From Corallococcus macrosporus DSM 14697 (GTDB lineage Bacteria > Myxococcota > Myxococcia > Myxococcales > Myxococcaceae): a stretch of DNA of 64,000 nt. Below, piece after piece: positions 52,242-61,637 of the stretch. The stretch covers positions 6,854,001-6,918,000 of the forward strand of contig NZ_CP022203.1 in NCBI RefSeq assembly GCF_002305895.1. The letters run 5' to 3'. The stretch's first letter is position 1. Each line of letters begins with the position of its first letter. A program made the position numbers and the translations under genes. Below the pieces are notes generated by a model. It ran no database searches and was not told the DNA's origin. It worked only from the letters and a program-made list of their open reading frames with translations.

Positions 52242-53969
52242 TCAGGCCGGCTGCCCGCGCTCACGCGCGAGGCCGAGGAACGCGTCGATGAAGCGCGCCA
52301 GCCGGGCCTCCGCGCGCTGACGGGCCTGGGCCAGGGGCTCGCCGCCCTCGAGCGTCTCCTTCAGCTCGAAGTAGTATTTGATTTTCGGCTCGGTGCCGGA
52401 GGGCCGCAGCGTGACGCGCCCGCCGCCCCCCAGCGCCAGCGCCACCACGTTGGATGGTGGCAGGCCGCGCTCGCCCTTCTTGTAGTCGCTCACCGCGCGC
52501 ACGGCGTCACCGCCGACGTGCGTGGGGGGCGAGGCGCGGAAGGCCTCCATGATGCCGCGGATGGTCTGCGCCCCCGCCGCGCCGGGGAAGGTGAAGTTGC
52601 GCTGCGCGCCGACGTACAGGCCGTGCGCGCGCTGAATCTCCTCCAGGTAGCCCAGCACCGTGGTGCCGCGCGCCTGGCACCACGCGGCCAGGTCCGCCAT
52701 GACGAGCGCCGAGCCCACGCCGTCCTTGTCCCGCGTCACCGTCCCCACGGTGTAGCCCAGCGCCTCCTCGTAGCCGAAGACGAAGCGGGTGCCCTCCGCG
52801 CGCTCGCGCTCCAGGGCGCGGTTGGCGATCCACTTGAAGCCGGTGAGCACCTCGTCACACGCGGCGCCCACCGAGCGCGCGATGTCCCCGAGCTGCGCCG
52901 AGGAGACGATGGTGGTGACGACGTGCGGCGTGCCCTGCTTCGCGCCCTGGGTGAGGACGTAGTGGCCCAGCAGCACGCCCACCTCGTTGCCCGTGAGCAG
53001 CCGCAGCGTCCCGTCCGCGTCGCGCGCCATGACGGCCAGCCGGTCCGCGTCCGGGTCATTGGCCAGCACCACGTCCGCCTTCACGCGCTCGGCGGTGGCG
53101 GTGGCCAGGTCCATGGCGCCCGGCTCCTCCGGGTTGGGGAAGCGCACGGTGGGGAAGCGGCCATCCGGCTGCTGCTGCTCGGCCACGGGCGTGACGCGCG
53201 GGAAGCCCGCCTCGCGCAGGGCGCGCACCGCCCAGTCTCCGCCCACGCCGTGCATGGCGGTGTAGACGATGGACAGCGACTCGGAGCCCCTGCCCACCAC
53301 GCGCAGCCCCAGGATGGCGCGCACGTAGGCGTCTCCAATGGCGGCGGGCAAGTCCCGCCACAGGCCCTTCGCGCGAGCGTCGGCCGGGGGCAGCAGCGGC
53401 ACGCGGTTGGCGGGCTCCACCCGGGCGATGGCGGCGGCGATGCCCGTGTCATGCGGCGGGATGATCTGCGCGCCGTTGCCCCAATACACCTTGTAGCCGT
53501 TGTACTCGGGCGGGTTGTGGCTGGCCGTCACCATGACGGCCGCGGCGGCGTCGAGGTGCAGCGCGGCGAAGGCCACCAGCGGCGTGGGCACCGGCTCCGG
53601 GAAGACGTGGGCGGGGATGCCCTCGGCGGCCAGGACCGCGGCGGTGTCCTCGGCCAGCTCGGCGCTGAGGTTGCGCGCGTCGCGGCCCACCACCACGCCG
53701 CGCGTGGCGACGTCCGGCACCTGCGCCTTGAGGTAGCGCGCCAGGCCCGCGGTGGTGCGGCGGATGACGGCGCGGTTCATCCGGTTGGGGCCCGCCCCCA
53801 GCACGCCGCGCAGGCCCGCGGTGCCGAACTCCAGGTCCTGGGAGAAGCGGTCCTCCAGCTCGGCCCAGTCCCCCTTCGCCAGCAGCGCCGCCAGCTCCGC
53901 CGCGGTGGACGGGTCCGGGTCCGCCTGGCGCCACGCCTCCGCCCGCTCCTTCAGTCCGCTGGTGTCCAT
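52242..53969 (-). CDS. Phosphosugar mutase (phosphoglucomutase/phosphopentomutase type)
   Basis: 575 residues. Alpha-D-phosphohexomutase motifs: FGTAGLRGVLGAGPNRMN, active-site Ser in MVTASHNPPEYNGYKVYW, metal loop ANDPDADR, sugar-binding GYEEALGY and phosphate-binding LRPSGTEPKIKYY. Length and the EYNGYKVYWGNGAQ block match the eukaryote-like PGM2/bacterial PgcA group, which also interconverts (deoxy)ribose-1- and 5-phosphate. That would link thymidine phosphorylase to DeoC, both encoded nearby. Glucose-1-phosphate mutase activity is equally likely. Confidence 0.88.
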   Translation of the reverse strand: MDTSGLKERAEAWRQADPDPSTAAELAALLAKGDWAELEDRFSQDLEFGTAGLRGVLGAGPNRMNRAVIRRTTAGLARYLKAQVPDVATRGVVVGRDARNLSAELAEDTAAVLAAEGIPAHVFPEPVPTPLVAFAALHLDAAAAVMVTASHNPPEYNGYKVYWGNGAQIIPPHDTGIAAAIARVEPANRVPLLPPADARAKGLWRDLPAAIGDAYVRAILGLRVVGRGSESLSIVYTAMHGVGGDWAVRALREAGFPRVTPVAEQQQPDGRFPTVRFPNPEEPGAMDLATATAERVKADVVLANDPDADRLAVMARDADGTLRLLTGNEVGVLLGHYVLTQGAKQGTPHVVTTIVSSAQLGDIARSVGAACDEVLTGFKWIANRALERERAEGTRFVFGYEEALGYTVGTVTRDKDGVGSALVMADLAAWCQARGTTVLGYLEEIQRAHGLYVGAQRNFTFPGAAGAQTIRGIMEAFRASPPTHVGGDAVRAVSDYKKGERGLPPSNVVALALGGGGRVTLRPSGTEPKIKYYFELKETLEGGEPLAQARQRAEARLARFIDAFLGLARERGQPA

Positions 53970-54001
53970 GAGCCCTCTCGCAGCCTCGTGTAGCCGTTGA
54001 G

Positions 54002-54030
54002 GGCGCGCGAGGCACGGGGGCTCGCGCGCC
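54002..54030 (-). terminator. Hairpin between DksA-like and phosphosugar mutase genes
   Basis: GGCGCGCGAG (54002-54011) and CTCGCGCGCC (54021-54030) form a perfect 10-bp stem with a 9-nt loop, 7 bp after the DksA-like stop. No T-tract is present. Confidence 0.5.
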
Positions 54031-54036
54031 GGTTGT

Positions 54037-54429
54037 TCAGGTGTAGTCGGTCAGCTTGCTGCGGGTGGCGCGGCCCTTGGGGCCGTCCTTGGCGCCCTGG
54101 CACGTCACGCACAGCTCCGCGTAGGGCATGGCGCGCAGCCGGCCGAGCGGGAGCTCGTCACCGCACTCCTCGCACTCGCCGAACGCGTCCGGGTCCTCCC
54201 GCAGCTTGCCCAGCGCCTTGAGCACGCGGGCCAGCACGCCGTCCATGTTCCGGTTCCGGTTGGACGCGATGGCCTGCATCATCTCGTTGAGCGGCTGCTC
54301 GTCCTCGTCGCCGCCGATGCGCGCGTCATCGGTGCGGTTGGGCTCGATTCTCGACGGCGCCTTCTCCGTCAGCTCCGCATGGAGCGCGAGCAGCAGCGCC
54401 TTGAATTCCTCTCGCTGTTTCGCGTTCAC
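54037..54429 (-). CDS. TraR/DksA-type zinc-finger protein
   Basis: 130 residues. An N-terminal coiled coil (MNAKQREEFKALLLALHAELTEK) carries the acidic tip, with DDARIGGDEDEQPLNEMMQAIASNRNRN in between. The zinc finger is CEECGDELPLGRLRAMPYAELCVTC (~86-110), four Cys. The family binds the RNA polymerase secondary channel and helps ppGpp. This protein is a bit shorter than DksA of E. coli (151). It is 18 bp downstream of deoC, probably cotranscribed. Confidence 0.85.
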   Translation of the reverse strand: MNAKQREEFKALLLALHAELTEKAPSRIEPNRTDDARIGGDEDEQPLNEMMQAIASNRNRNMDGVLARVLKALGKLREDPDAFGECEECGDELPLGRLRAMPYAELCVTCQGAKDGPKGRATRSKLTDYT

Positions 54430-54446
54430 GGCGTTCCGCCTCCGAA

Positions 54447-55268
54447 TCAGTACTTCGCGGTGGAGGACTGCCCCGACACGATGGCCACCGACGCGGACGC
54501 GCCCAGGCGGTTGGCCCCCGCGCGCAGCATCTTCATCGCGTCCTCGGCGGAGCGGATGCCGCCGGACGCCTTCACGCCCACCGTGTCACCCACCACGCGG
54601 CGCATCAGCGCCACGTCGGCCTCGGTGGCGCCGCCCGGGCCAAAGCCGGTGGACGTCTTCACGAAGGCGGCGCCCGCGGCCTTGGAGAGCGAGCAGGCGA
54701 TGACCTTCTCCTCGTCCGTGAGCAGGGCCGTCTCCAGGATGACCTTCACCGGCACCGGCCGGCTGGCCTCCACCACGGCGGCGATGTCCTGGTGCACCAG
54801 CGCGTAGTCGTGCGCCTTGAGCGCGCCCACGTTCAGCACCATGTCGATTTCCCGCGCCCCGGCGCGGATGGACTCCCGGGCCTCGAAGGCCTTGGCGGAC
54901 GGCAGCGAGGCCCCCAGCGGGAAGCCCACCACGGCGATGGGCACCGTGGACGTGCCGGCCAGCACCCGCGCGGCGGTGGCCACGTGCGCGCTGTTCACGC
55001 AGACGGTGGCGAAGCCGTACTGGCGGGCCTCCTCGGCCACCTTCACCACGTCCTCGGCGCGGGCCTCGGGCTTGAGCAGCGTGTGGTCGATGTACGGCGC
55101 CAGGTCCGCGTGGGAGCGAAGCGTCTCCAGGTCCACCCGGGCGGTGGACAGGTCCGGCGCCGGCGCGCTGGCCCCGGGCGCCTGCCCCTCCTTCCACGCC
55201 TGGAGCCGGCGGCGCGCCTGTTCGGCAATGTCCTCGACGAAATGGAAGAGGTCTTCGGAGTCGGACAT
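54447..55268 (-). CDS. deoC: Deoxyribose-phosphate aldolase
   Basis: 273 residues from ATG 55268. A nonstandard N-terminal helix (~1-50) precedes the TIM barrel: [55 protein letters not shown], Lys in [10 protein letters not shown] and the Schiff-base Lys in [31 protein letters not shown] closes the phosphate site. It splits 2-deoxyribose-5-phosphate into acetaldehyde and glyceraldehyde-3-phosphate. Completes a deoxynucleoside-catabolism set with deoA, cdd and the mutase, although they are not in one operon. Confidence 0.92.
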   Translation of the reverse strand: MSDSEDLFHFVEDIAEQARRRLQAWKEGQAPGASAPAPDLSTARVDLETLRSHADLAPYIDHTLLKPEARAEDVVKVAEEARQYGFATVCVNSAHVATAARVLAGTSTVPIAVVGFPLGASLPSAKAFEARESIRAGAREIDMVLNVGALKAHDYALVHQDIAAVVEASRPVPVKVILETALLTDEEKVIACSLSKAAGAAFVKTSTGFGPGGATEADVALMRRVVGDTVGVKASGGIRSAEDAMKMLRAGANRLGASASVAIVSGQSSTAKY

Positions 55269-55351
55269 GCCCGGCCCCTTAGCCCACTTCCAGGCCCTCG
55301 GGAAGCGCTCGCGGGTGCCCAGGGACGGAGCGGAGCGGTAGAGTCCGCCGG

Positions 55352-56551
55352 GTGATGTCCTTTGTCCGGTGGCTCGCACTCCTCGTCTCCGTCCTCGCCT
55401 CGCTTCCAGGCCCGGCCCTGGCCCAGTCCGCCGGCCAGCCGCTCACGGTGCACTTCTTCGACGTGGGCCAGGGGGACGCCGCGCTCATCATCTCCCCCAC
55501 CGGCAAGACGGTGCTCATCGACAGCGGCCCGCCCGACGCCCGGCACCACCTGGAGAAGCGGCTGCGCGCGCTGGTGGAGGGGCCGCTGGACCTGGCCATC
55601 CTCACGCACCCCCACCTGGACCACCTGGGCGGCATGTCCAACGCGCTGCGCGCGGTGGGGGCCCGGCGCTTCATGGACCCCGGCTTCGACCACCCGAGCG
55701 AGGCCTACCGCGACCTGCTCAACGTCGTGGGGGACGAGGTGGGCCAGGTGATGGCGCCCCTGCCAAACCCCCAGGAGCCGCGCTCGCTGGTCACCATCGG
55801 CCTGGGGGACGGCGCGGCGCTCACCGTGCTGTGGCCCCGCGTGCCGGAGGACCCCTTCCTCACGGGCACGCGCTCGGACCCGAACTCCAACTCCATCGTC
55901 GCCAAGCTCACCTACGGCAAGACGGCGTTCCTCTTCACCGGCGACGCGGAGCCGGACACCGAGGCCACGCTCCTGCGCAAGCCCATCGACTTCACCTCCA
56001 CCGTGCTGAAGGTGGCCCACCACGGCGGGCGGCACTCCTCCACCGCGGCCTTCCTCGCCGCGGTGAAGCCCCAGGCCGCCGTCATCTCCGTGGGCGCGAA
56101 GAACGACTATGGCCACCCCACCTCGGAGGTGCTGAAGCGCCTGCGCGCGGTGAAGGCCACCGTCTTCCGGACCGACCAGGACGGCGAGGTGGTGGCCACC
56201 AGTGACGGCCACGCCGTCTCCCTGCGCGCGGAGAAGCGCGCCGGAGCGCCGGAGCTGGTGCCCGGCGAGGTGAAGCCCGGCCCGGTGGCGCTCGGCCCCA
56301 TCACCCGGGGTACGCGGCGCGCCAGCGCGCCCCGTGGAAGGAGCGCCCAACCCGCCCCGGCGGAGGCCCCCGGCACCGGCGCCACGCAACGCGACACCGG
56401 CGCGCCGCGATACTTCAGCCTCAAGGGCAGCAAGGTGTTTCACAAAGAGGACTGCCGGACCCTGAAGCGCTCCAAGTCGGACCGCACCGCCTATTCGAGC
56501 CGCGCCGAGGCCATGCGCGCGCGCCGCCCCTCCGAGGACTGCCACCCATGA
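55352..56551 (+). CDS. ComEC-like metallo-beta-lactamase-fold hydrolase with Ada-type metal-binding tail
   Basis: 399 residues; GTG 55352 and ATG 55355 are both possible starts. Signal peptide ([18 protein letters not shown]). The MBL domain (~30-290) begins [14 protein letters not shown], then has the metal motif [27 protein letters not shown] and [16 protein letters not shown]. This is the ComEC/Rec2 C-terminal nuclease-like group. The C-terminus (~355-399) has [24 protein letters not shown] and ends EDCHP, resembling an Ada-type zinc module that recognises methyl-phosphotriesters or DNA. Exported. It is followed with overlap by a paralogue. Confidence 0.82.
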   Translation: MMSFVRWLALLVSVLASLPGPALAQSAGQPLTVHFFDVGQGDAALIISPTGKTVLIDSGPPDARHHLEKRLRALVEGPLDLAILTHPHLDHLGGMSNALRAVGARRFMDPGFDHPSEAYRDLLNVVGDEVGQVMAPLPNPQEPRSLVTIGLGDGAALTVLWPRVPEDPFLTGTRSDPNSNSIVAKLTYGKTAFLFTGDAEPDTEATLLRKPIDFTSTVLKVAHHGGRHSSTAAFLAAVKPQAAVISVGAKNDYGHPTSEVLKRLRAVKATVFRTDQDGEVVATSDGHAVSLRAEKRAGAPELVPGEVKPGPVALGPITRGTRRASAPRGRSAQPAPAEAPGTGATQRDTGAPRYFSLKGSKVFHKEDCRTLKRSKSDRTAYSSRAEAMRARRPSEDCHP

Positions 56552-57876
56552 GCCCCCCCTCGCGCATCGTCCTCGCCCTGCTGCTGGCCCTGGCGGCCTG
56601 CAAGGAGCCACCGCCGCCCCCGCCCCCGGTGGCCGCGCGGCCCGTGGAGCAGCCCCGGCGCTACTTCGGCGGCACGCCGGACGGGAAGCTCCACGTCTAC
56701 TTCTTCGACGTGGGCCAGGGGGACGCCGCGCTCATCGTGTCGCCGGACGGGTACACCGCGCTGGTGGACGCGGGCCCGGCCTCCTCGGCGGAGCACCTGG
56801 TGAACCGGCTGCCGGAGCTGCTCACGCAGCGGCTGGACCTGGTGGTGCTCACCCACCCGCACGCGGACCACCACGGCGCGCTGGAGCCGGTGCTCAAGCG
56901 CGTGGGTGCCCGGCAGCTCCTGGAGCCGCAGCTCGGCGCCACCCCCAAGGCGTATGACACGCTGCTGGGCGCGGTGGCCAGCCAGGGCGTGGAGTTCATC
57001 TCCCCGTCCCCCTCCCCCGCCACGCCCAACGCGCTCCAGCGGCTGCCCCTGGGCGCCGGCGTGTCCCTCACGGTGCTGTGGCCGCGCGCGCCCACCGAGC
57101 CGCTGCTCGACGTCCCCGAGGCCTCGCTGGAGGCCAACTCCGTCATCCTCCGGCTCACCTACGGGGACACCGCGGTGCTCTTCATGGCGGACGCGCACGC
57201 CCGCACGGTGGAGCACCTGCTGGAGCGCAACGCCCCCATGCAGGCCACCCTGCTCAAGGTGGCGGCGCACGGCACCGACGGGCCCACCAGCGCCGCCTTC
57301 CTGTCCGCGGTGGGCCCCCGCGCGGCCGTCGTCTCGTCGGGCGAAGGCAACCTGAATGGCGCCCCCGCGCCGGCCACGCTGGAGCGCCTGGAGGCCGCGG
57401 GCGCCCAGGTGTTCCGCACCGACCAGCACGGCGAGGTGCAGGTGGTGAGCGACGGCAAGACGCTCGTCGTCACGCCGCAGCGGCTGCTCGCGGGCGTCCC
57501 GGAGGACACGCGCTACCGCTACCCGGGCCTGGGCGCCCCCACGCCCAGGGCCCCCGCGCTCGCCGCGGACCCGCGGCGCGCGACGGGCCGCCCCGGAGCG
57601 GGCGCCCAGCCGGACGGGAAGATGTACACCCTGAGCCTCGACGACCCGCCGGCCGACGGGGCTCGGAGCGCGCGCCCGGGCGCCCGCTCCCGAGGCGGCG
57701 GCTCGGACTCCAGCGGCGTGACGGTGGGGACCTACGTCGGCAGCAGCCGCAGCGACGTGTTCCACAAGCCCACGTGCCGCAACGTGATGAGAATCAAGTC
57801 ATCCAACCTGGTGACCTTCGCCACCCGGGCCGAGGCCGCGCGCGGACGCCGGCCGGCCCGGGACTGCAACCCGTGA
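56548..57876 (+). CDS. Second ComEC-like protein, partly degenerate active site
   Basis: 442 residues, paralogous to the preceding gene, which it overlaps by 4 bp. Lipoprotein signal (LLLALAACKE, Cys18), then a Pro-run. The first metal motif LTHPHADHHGA is intact. The GD motif reads FMADAHA where the neighbour has FTGDAEP, and the late His pair reads LKVAAHGTDG where the neighbour has VAHHGGRH, so one ligand is missing. The C-terminal Ada-like tail is kept (DVFHKPTCRNVMRIKSSN; ARDCNP). It may have lost hydrolase activity and act as a partner of its neighbour. Confidence 0.78.
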   Translation: MSPPSRIVLALLLALAACKEPPPPPPPVAARPVEQPRRYFGGTPDGKLHVYFFDVGQGDAALIVSPDGYTALVDAGPASSAEHLVNRLPELLTQRLDLVVLTHPHADHHGALEPVLKRVGARQLLEPQLGATPKAYDTLLGAVASQGVEFISPSPSPATPNALQRLPLGAGVSLTVLWPRAPTEPLLDVPEASLEANSVILRLTYGDTAVLFMADAHARTVEHLLERNAPMQATLLKVAAHGTDGPTSAAFLSAVGPRAAVVSSGEGNLNGAPAPATLERLEAAGAQVFRTDQHGEVQVVSDGKTLVVTPQRLLAGVPEDTRYRYPGLGAPTPRAPALAADPRRATGRPGAGAQPDGKMYTLSLDDPPADGARSARPGARSRGGGSDSSGVTVGTYVGSSRSDVFHKPTCRNVMRIKSSNLVTFATRAEAARGRRPARDCNP

Positions 57877-57889
57877 GGAGCCCCGCGCC

Positions 57890-58135
57890 ATGACGAACCG
57901 GGCCACGCTGGACCGCATCGAAGACGACGTCGCCGTGCTCGTGGTGGACGGCCGCGAAGTGACGCGGCCCGCGAGCGAGCTGCCCGCCGGCGCGCGCGAG
58001 GGAGACGTGCTCGACCTCGACACGCTGGCGGTGGACCCGGAGGCCACCGAGGCCCTGCGCGAGGAGGTGCGCGGGGCCCGCGAGAAGGCGACGCGCGGCA
58101 AGCCGCCGCCTCCGTCCGGGAGCTTCGACCTCTAG
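57890..58135 (+). CDS. DUF3006 small protein
   Basis: 81 residues. TLDRIEDDVAVLVVDGREVTRPASELPAGAREGDVLDL fits DUF3006, a small beta-rich domain that often accompanies secreted ComEC-type beta-lactamase-fold genes. Here it follows two of them by 13 bp, in the same operon. There is no signal peptide. Function unknown. Confidence 0.75.
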   Translation: MTNRATLDRIEDDVAVLVVDGREVTRPASELPAGAREGDVLDLDTLAVDPEATEALREEVRGAREKATRGKPPPPSGSFDL

Positions 58136-58140
58136 GGCGG

Positions 58141-59875
58141 CTACATCGACTTGGAGAGGACCAGCGGAATCTCCAGGTCCACGTCCTCGCCGGCGAAGGC
58201 GGAGAAGACCATCCCCTTCGCGCGGTCGCGGATGCAGGTGCCCACCGCGCTGTTGCGGTTCAGGTCCTTGCGGTCGAACGTGGCCGCCTTCACCGTGCCG
58301 GAGCTGCCCACGGTGGCCGTCAGCGTCACCTTGCCGCCCTTGAAGGACGGGTTCTTCCGCAGCTCGGCCTCCACGCAGTCACGGAAGGCGGGCTGCGTCT
58401 TCTCCAGCACGCGCTCCACCTCCTCGTCGGACGGGCCGCCGATTTCCTCGGTGTCCGCGGCGGCCACTTCCGCGCCGCCGCGCACCGCCGGGTCCACGTC
58501 CTTCTTCTCCGGGTCCACGTAGACGGCCTCCAGCGCGGCCTTGGACGGCGCCGCGGCGGCCTCCGGGTCCGAGCCCGCCGCGCCGGTGCCCGCGGGCGCG
58601 GTGGCCGGGCGCTTGCCCGCCGCGGGGGCGCCTTGGGCGGCGCGGGCGGCGGCGCGCGGCCCAGCAGCTTGTCGCGCAGCGCGCCCACGCCCTCCGGCGA
58701 GAAGACGGGCTGCTCCACCGCGTTGCCGTTGGCGTCCACCGTCCGCACCCGCAGCGGCACCACGCCCAGCGTCTCCGACAGCACGTAGGCGAGCCCCAGC
58801 GGGACGAGGATGAGCAGCAGCGCGAAGACGGCGTACTTCCAGGCCGGGTTGCGGCGCGTGACGCCCGACTTCTTGGCGAAGTGGCGCGTGTCCTCCACGG
58901 CCTTGCCCTCTTCGTCGTCGGCCTCGCCGCCCAGCGCGGCGCGCGGGTCGTCGGGGTACGCCCCGCCGCCGTCGTCGTCCTGGGGCTCGTCGTCCTCGCC
59001 GCCGTTGCGGTGGCCCGGCAGGTCCAGGTCGGAGAACAGCGCGTCGTCCAGGGGCGCGGCGTTGGCGGCGGCCTGGGGCTGCGGCTGCTGCGCGCGGCGG
59101 GTCACCTGCTGCGGCGACTGGGGCTGCGGCTGGGCGCGCGGCAGCGGGTCGCCGTAGTAGGTGTTGTCCGGCGCCTCGTCCTCCTCGTCGGGCCAGGGCT
59201 GCTCGGGCTCGGCGTGCCGCGGCTCGGGCTCCGGCTCCGGCTCCGGCACATAGGCCTGCGGCTCCGGCTCACGGCGCGCGGGCGCGGCGCGCGAGGCGCG
59301 CGCGGGCTCGGGCGGCGGCGGCGCGGCGATAGGAGGGGCGGCGGGGGCGGCTCGGCCGCGGGCGGCGGCTCGAAGAGGCCCGCGAGCTCGGGGATGTCCG
59401 AGCCGCGCTTCCAGTCGGCCATGCCCTGCTGCCAGAAGAAGCTGCGGCCGTTCACCGTGCCCGTGGCCACCAGCTCGCGCAGGGCGCCCTCGTCCAGCGG
59501 GCCCTCCTGCTTGTTGCGCACCATGACGAACCAGGGCGAACCCGTGGCCTTCATGGGCGCGGCGCGCGTGGGCTCATCGTCCCAGGGCGTCTGCAGCGCG
59601 GCTTGAGGCGCCTTGGCCACGGGGGCCGGCGCGATGGGCGCGCTGATGACGGCCGCCGGGGCGGCACTCGGCTCGGGCTCCGCCAGGGAACGCTCCTGGG
59701 CGCGGATGCGTTCCACGTCCGCGAGGGAGACCACTCGGGTGCTCTCTTCCTCGGCGGGGCCTTCGACGGTGATGACGTTCTGGCAGTTCTTGCAGCGGAC
59801 CTTGACCGTCTTGCCGCGGACCTTTTCGTCCGCAATGGAATACCGCTTCTGGCAATTGTCGCAGGTAAAGTTCAA
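58141..59875 (-). pseudogene. GltJ/AgmX-like motility protein gene, interrupted by two frameshifts
   Basis: Three frames together encode one protein of ~577 residues. TTG 59875 starts an MJ0042-type zinc ribbon (LNFTCDNCQKRYSIADEK, VRCKNCQNVI), followed by a GYF_2 domain (SPWFVMVRNKQEGPLDEG). At ~59335-59350 the frame shifts within a C-rich run; a Pro/Glu/Asp-rich region and one membrane helix (AVFALLLILVPLGLAYVL) follow. At ~58623-58631 it shifts again; the AgmX/PglI C-terminal domain (ending LEIPLVLSKSM) closes the gene. Each shift is restored by one added base. Coding quality is good on both sides, so sequencing or assembly errors are as likely as decay. GltJ links MglA to the gliding-motility trans-envelope machine. 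Confidence 0.7.
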
Positions 59876-60024
59876 GAGGGGTGTCCAGCTTCCGGGGGAA
59901 AACGCGGGTCGGATGCTACCGCTAGAAATCTCCCGCGCAAACCACAGGTTGACTCTGACTGGCGGCCCAACTATTGAGCCGCCCTTCCCCCCTGTCTTCA
60001 CTCGCCTTTTACACAAGGTGGCGA

Positions 60025-60321
60025 ATGCCGGCGAAGGACCTCGGAACAAAACACGTCTGCTTCAAGTGCCAGACGAAGTTCTACGACATGAAGAAGCCGG
60101 ACCCGATCTGCCCGAAGTGTGGCGCGGATCAACGGGAGAGCCCGGCGCTCAAGCCTCAGCCCGAGGGGAGGCGTGGCCGTCTGGCCGCCGCCCCGAAGGT
60201 CATCGAGCCCATTGAACCGGAGGAACCCGCCGGTCGAGGGGAGGAGGAGGACGAGGAAGGCCTCGAGTCCTTCGACGATGAAGAGGCGGCTGGAGGCGAC
60301 ACCGAAGAGGAAGACATCTAG
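60025..60321 (+). CDS. FYDLN-type acidic zinc-ribbon protein (TIGR02300-like)
   Basis: 98 residues from ATG 60025 (AAGGTGG upstream). It begins MPAKDLGTKHVCFKCQTKFYDMKKPDPICPKCG, two CxxC pairs around the FYDM variant of the family's FYDL signature, and ends in a long Glu/Asp-rich tail. Such proteins are common in proteobacteria but have no assigned role; RNA-polymerase or nucleic-acid-related functions have been guessed. It is divergent from the GltJ-like gene and has a strong terminator downstream. Confidence 0.85.
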   Translation: MPAKDLGTKHVCFKCQTKFYDMKKPDPICPKCGADQRESPALKPQPEGRRGRLAAAPKVIEPIEPEEPAGRGEEEDEEGLESFDDEEAAGGDTEEEDI

Positions 60322-60336
60322 GTCCGCAAGCAACGA

Positions 60337-60374
60337 GGGGCTCCACGGCGCAAGCCGGGAGCCCCTTCGCTTTT
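60337..60374 (+). terminator. Strong intrinsic terminator
   Basis: GGGGCTCC (60337-60344) pairs with GGAGCCCC (60358-60365), with inner CGGC/GCCG pairs and a GCAA tetraloop (60350-60353), followed by TTCGCTTTT. Best terminator in the window; it ends the FYDLN gene and probably also serves the small convergent gene. Confidence 0.85.
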
Positions 60375-60408
60375 CAGGCCGGCGCGGCCGCGCCCGGGTG
60401 GCCTGGCT

Positions 60409-60576
60409 TCAGTTGGATGAGACGGGGGCCAGCTCCAGCAGCGCGCGGCGGAGCTGCTCGTACAAGGTCGGCCCCATCTCCTGCATGCCGACGGGCCGGA
60501 CCGCCGCCTTCCGGGGCGACTCCAGGCCGCGCATGCCGTTGCTCAGGGTTGCTTGCTTCTTTGGCTGCTGCTGCAT
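60409..60576 (-). CDS. Small protein of unknown function
   Basis: 55 residues from ATG 60576, with GGAG four bases upstream. It starts MQQQPKKQATLSNGMRG and ends in a helix, YEQLRRALLELAPVSSN. The basic N-terminal part and the C-terminal helix look protein-like, and codon use is host-like, unlike the overlapping frame. No family recognised. The terminator at 60337-60374 lies just after its stop. Confidence 0.5.
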   Translation of the reverse strand: MQQQPKKQATLSNGMRGLESPRKAAVRPVGMQEMGPTLYEQLRRALLELAPVSSN

Positions 60577-60718
60577 GACTCCGCCCCCTCTTCGACTGCG
60601 TGGCTTCTGCCACCTACATAACAATTCTTCCGCTGGAACGGAAACCCCAATCGAGTCGCGGCTTCTCAACCTTTCAGACGTCGAGCGGCGGAATCCTTCA
60701 AGGATACGAGCCGGCGCC

Positions 60719-61471
60719 CTACTTCAGGTCGGACACCGGCCACTCGGCGTCCACCTGGACGCGCTCGCCCGCACGGACAGTGACGGTGCGGGCCTGCTCC
60801 GGGAGCCGCTCGTGCCAGAGGACCAGGGTGTGGGTGCCCTCGGGGACCTCCAGTTGGAAGCGCCCGTCGGCGCCGCTGGTGGCGAAGTAGCCGTGGTTGA
60901 AGGTGCGCACCCGCGCGCGCATCCACGGGTGGATGTCGCAGTGGATGGGGACCTCGCCGGGCTCGGCGGGGAGCTGGCGCTTCACCGTCATCCCCTCCAG
61001 TGGCATGGCCACGTTGAAGAAGGCGCGGTTGGTGCCGGAGGCGGCGCGGACGTTGTGGACCAGCGGGTCCGAGTTGCGGATGAGCAGGGTGCTGCCGGCG
61101 CGAGCGGCCAGCACGGGCGGGTCATAGACGCACTGCTTCTGGTCCAGCACGGGCTCGGGCGCGGCGACCTTGGCCGCGGGCAGCGCGTGGCCCTCTCCAA
61201 GGGAAACCACGGTGTGGGCCAGCGCGCCCTCGTTGCCTACCACCAGCGTGCGCTCCTCGGTCTCCTCGCCGCACACGGAGACGACCGTGCCGATGGTCGG
61301 CTGGCGGGCGGGCGTGGGCGGCGTGCCGCTGAGGCGGACGCGACCCTCGATGACACCCCACTTCGTGTTCGTGGCGGCGGGCGCCGTCGTGGCGGCGGGT
61401 GGCGGGGATGCGGGCTCCTTGCAGGCGGAGGCGAGCGCGCAGAGAACGAGGACGAAGGATGGACGAAGCAC
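60719..61471 (-). CDS. Cupredoxin-like lipoprotein
   Basis: 250 residues from GTG 61471, which has GGAG at 4 nt and starts directly in the signal (LVLCALASAC, lipobox Cys). The mature protein has a beta-sandwich with GVIEGRVRLSG, and a plastocyanin-like copper region: STLLIRNSDPLVHNVRA (first His), then GEVPIHCDIHPWMRARV (Cys, His, Met), the ligand set His-Cys-His-Met of type-1 copper sites. A C-terminal carboxypeptidase-regulatory-like domain (GADGRFQLEVPEGTHTLVLWHE) ends it. Likely periplasmic/outer-membrane electron or metal carrier. Confidence 0.75.
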   Translation of the reverse strand: MLRPSFVLVLCALASACKEPASPPPAATTAPAATNTKWGVIEGRVRLSGTPPTPARQPTIGTVVSVCGEETEERTLVVGNEGALAHTVVSLGEGHALPAAKVAAPEPVLDQKQCVYDPPVLAARAGSTLLIRNSDPLVHNVRAASGTNRAFFNVAMPLEGMTVKRQLPAEPGEVPIHCDIHPWMRARVRTFNHGYFATSGADGRFQLEVPEGTHTLVLWHERLPEQARTVTVRAGERVQVDAEWPVSDLK

Positions 61472-61637
61472 GCGCTCCGGTCTAACGGGTGCGTGAAGCT
61501 GTTTCAAATGCGGCATGGCAGCAGGGGCCATGAGGGATGACTCATGGCCCATTTGGACGTTGGACCCTCATCATCCTTGTTGGTACAAGAGCCTGGCCGT
61601 TGCCGTACACGGTGCGGCCCTGTGGGAGGCAGCAACT

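Noticed and set aside
60374-60613. Alternative minus-strand frame overlapping the 55-residue protein
   Set aside because: Runs into the strong terminator and is Ala/Gly/Pro/Arg-rich; the frame starting at 60576 has a ribosome site and a protein-like composition.
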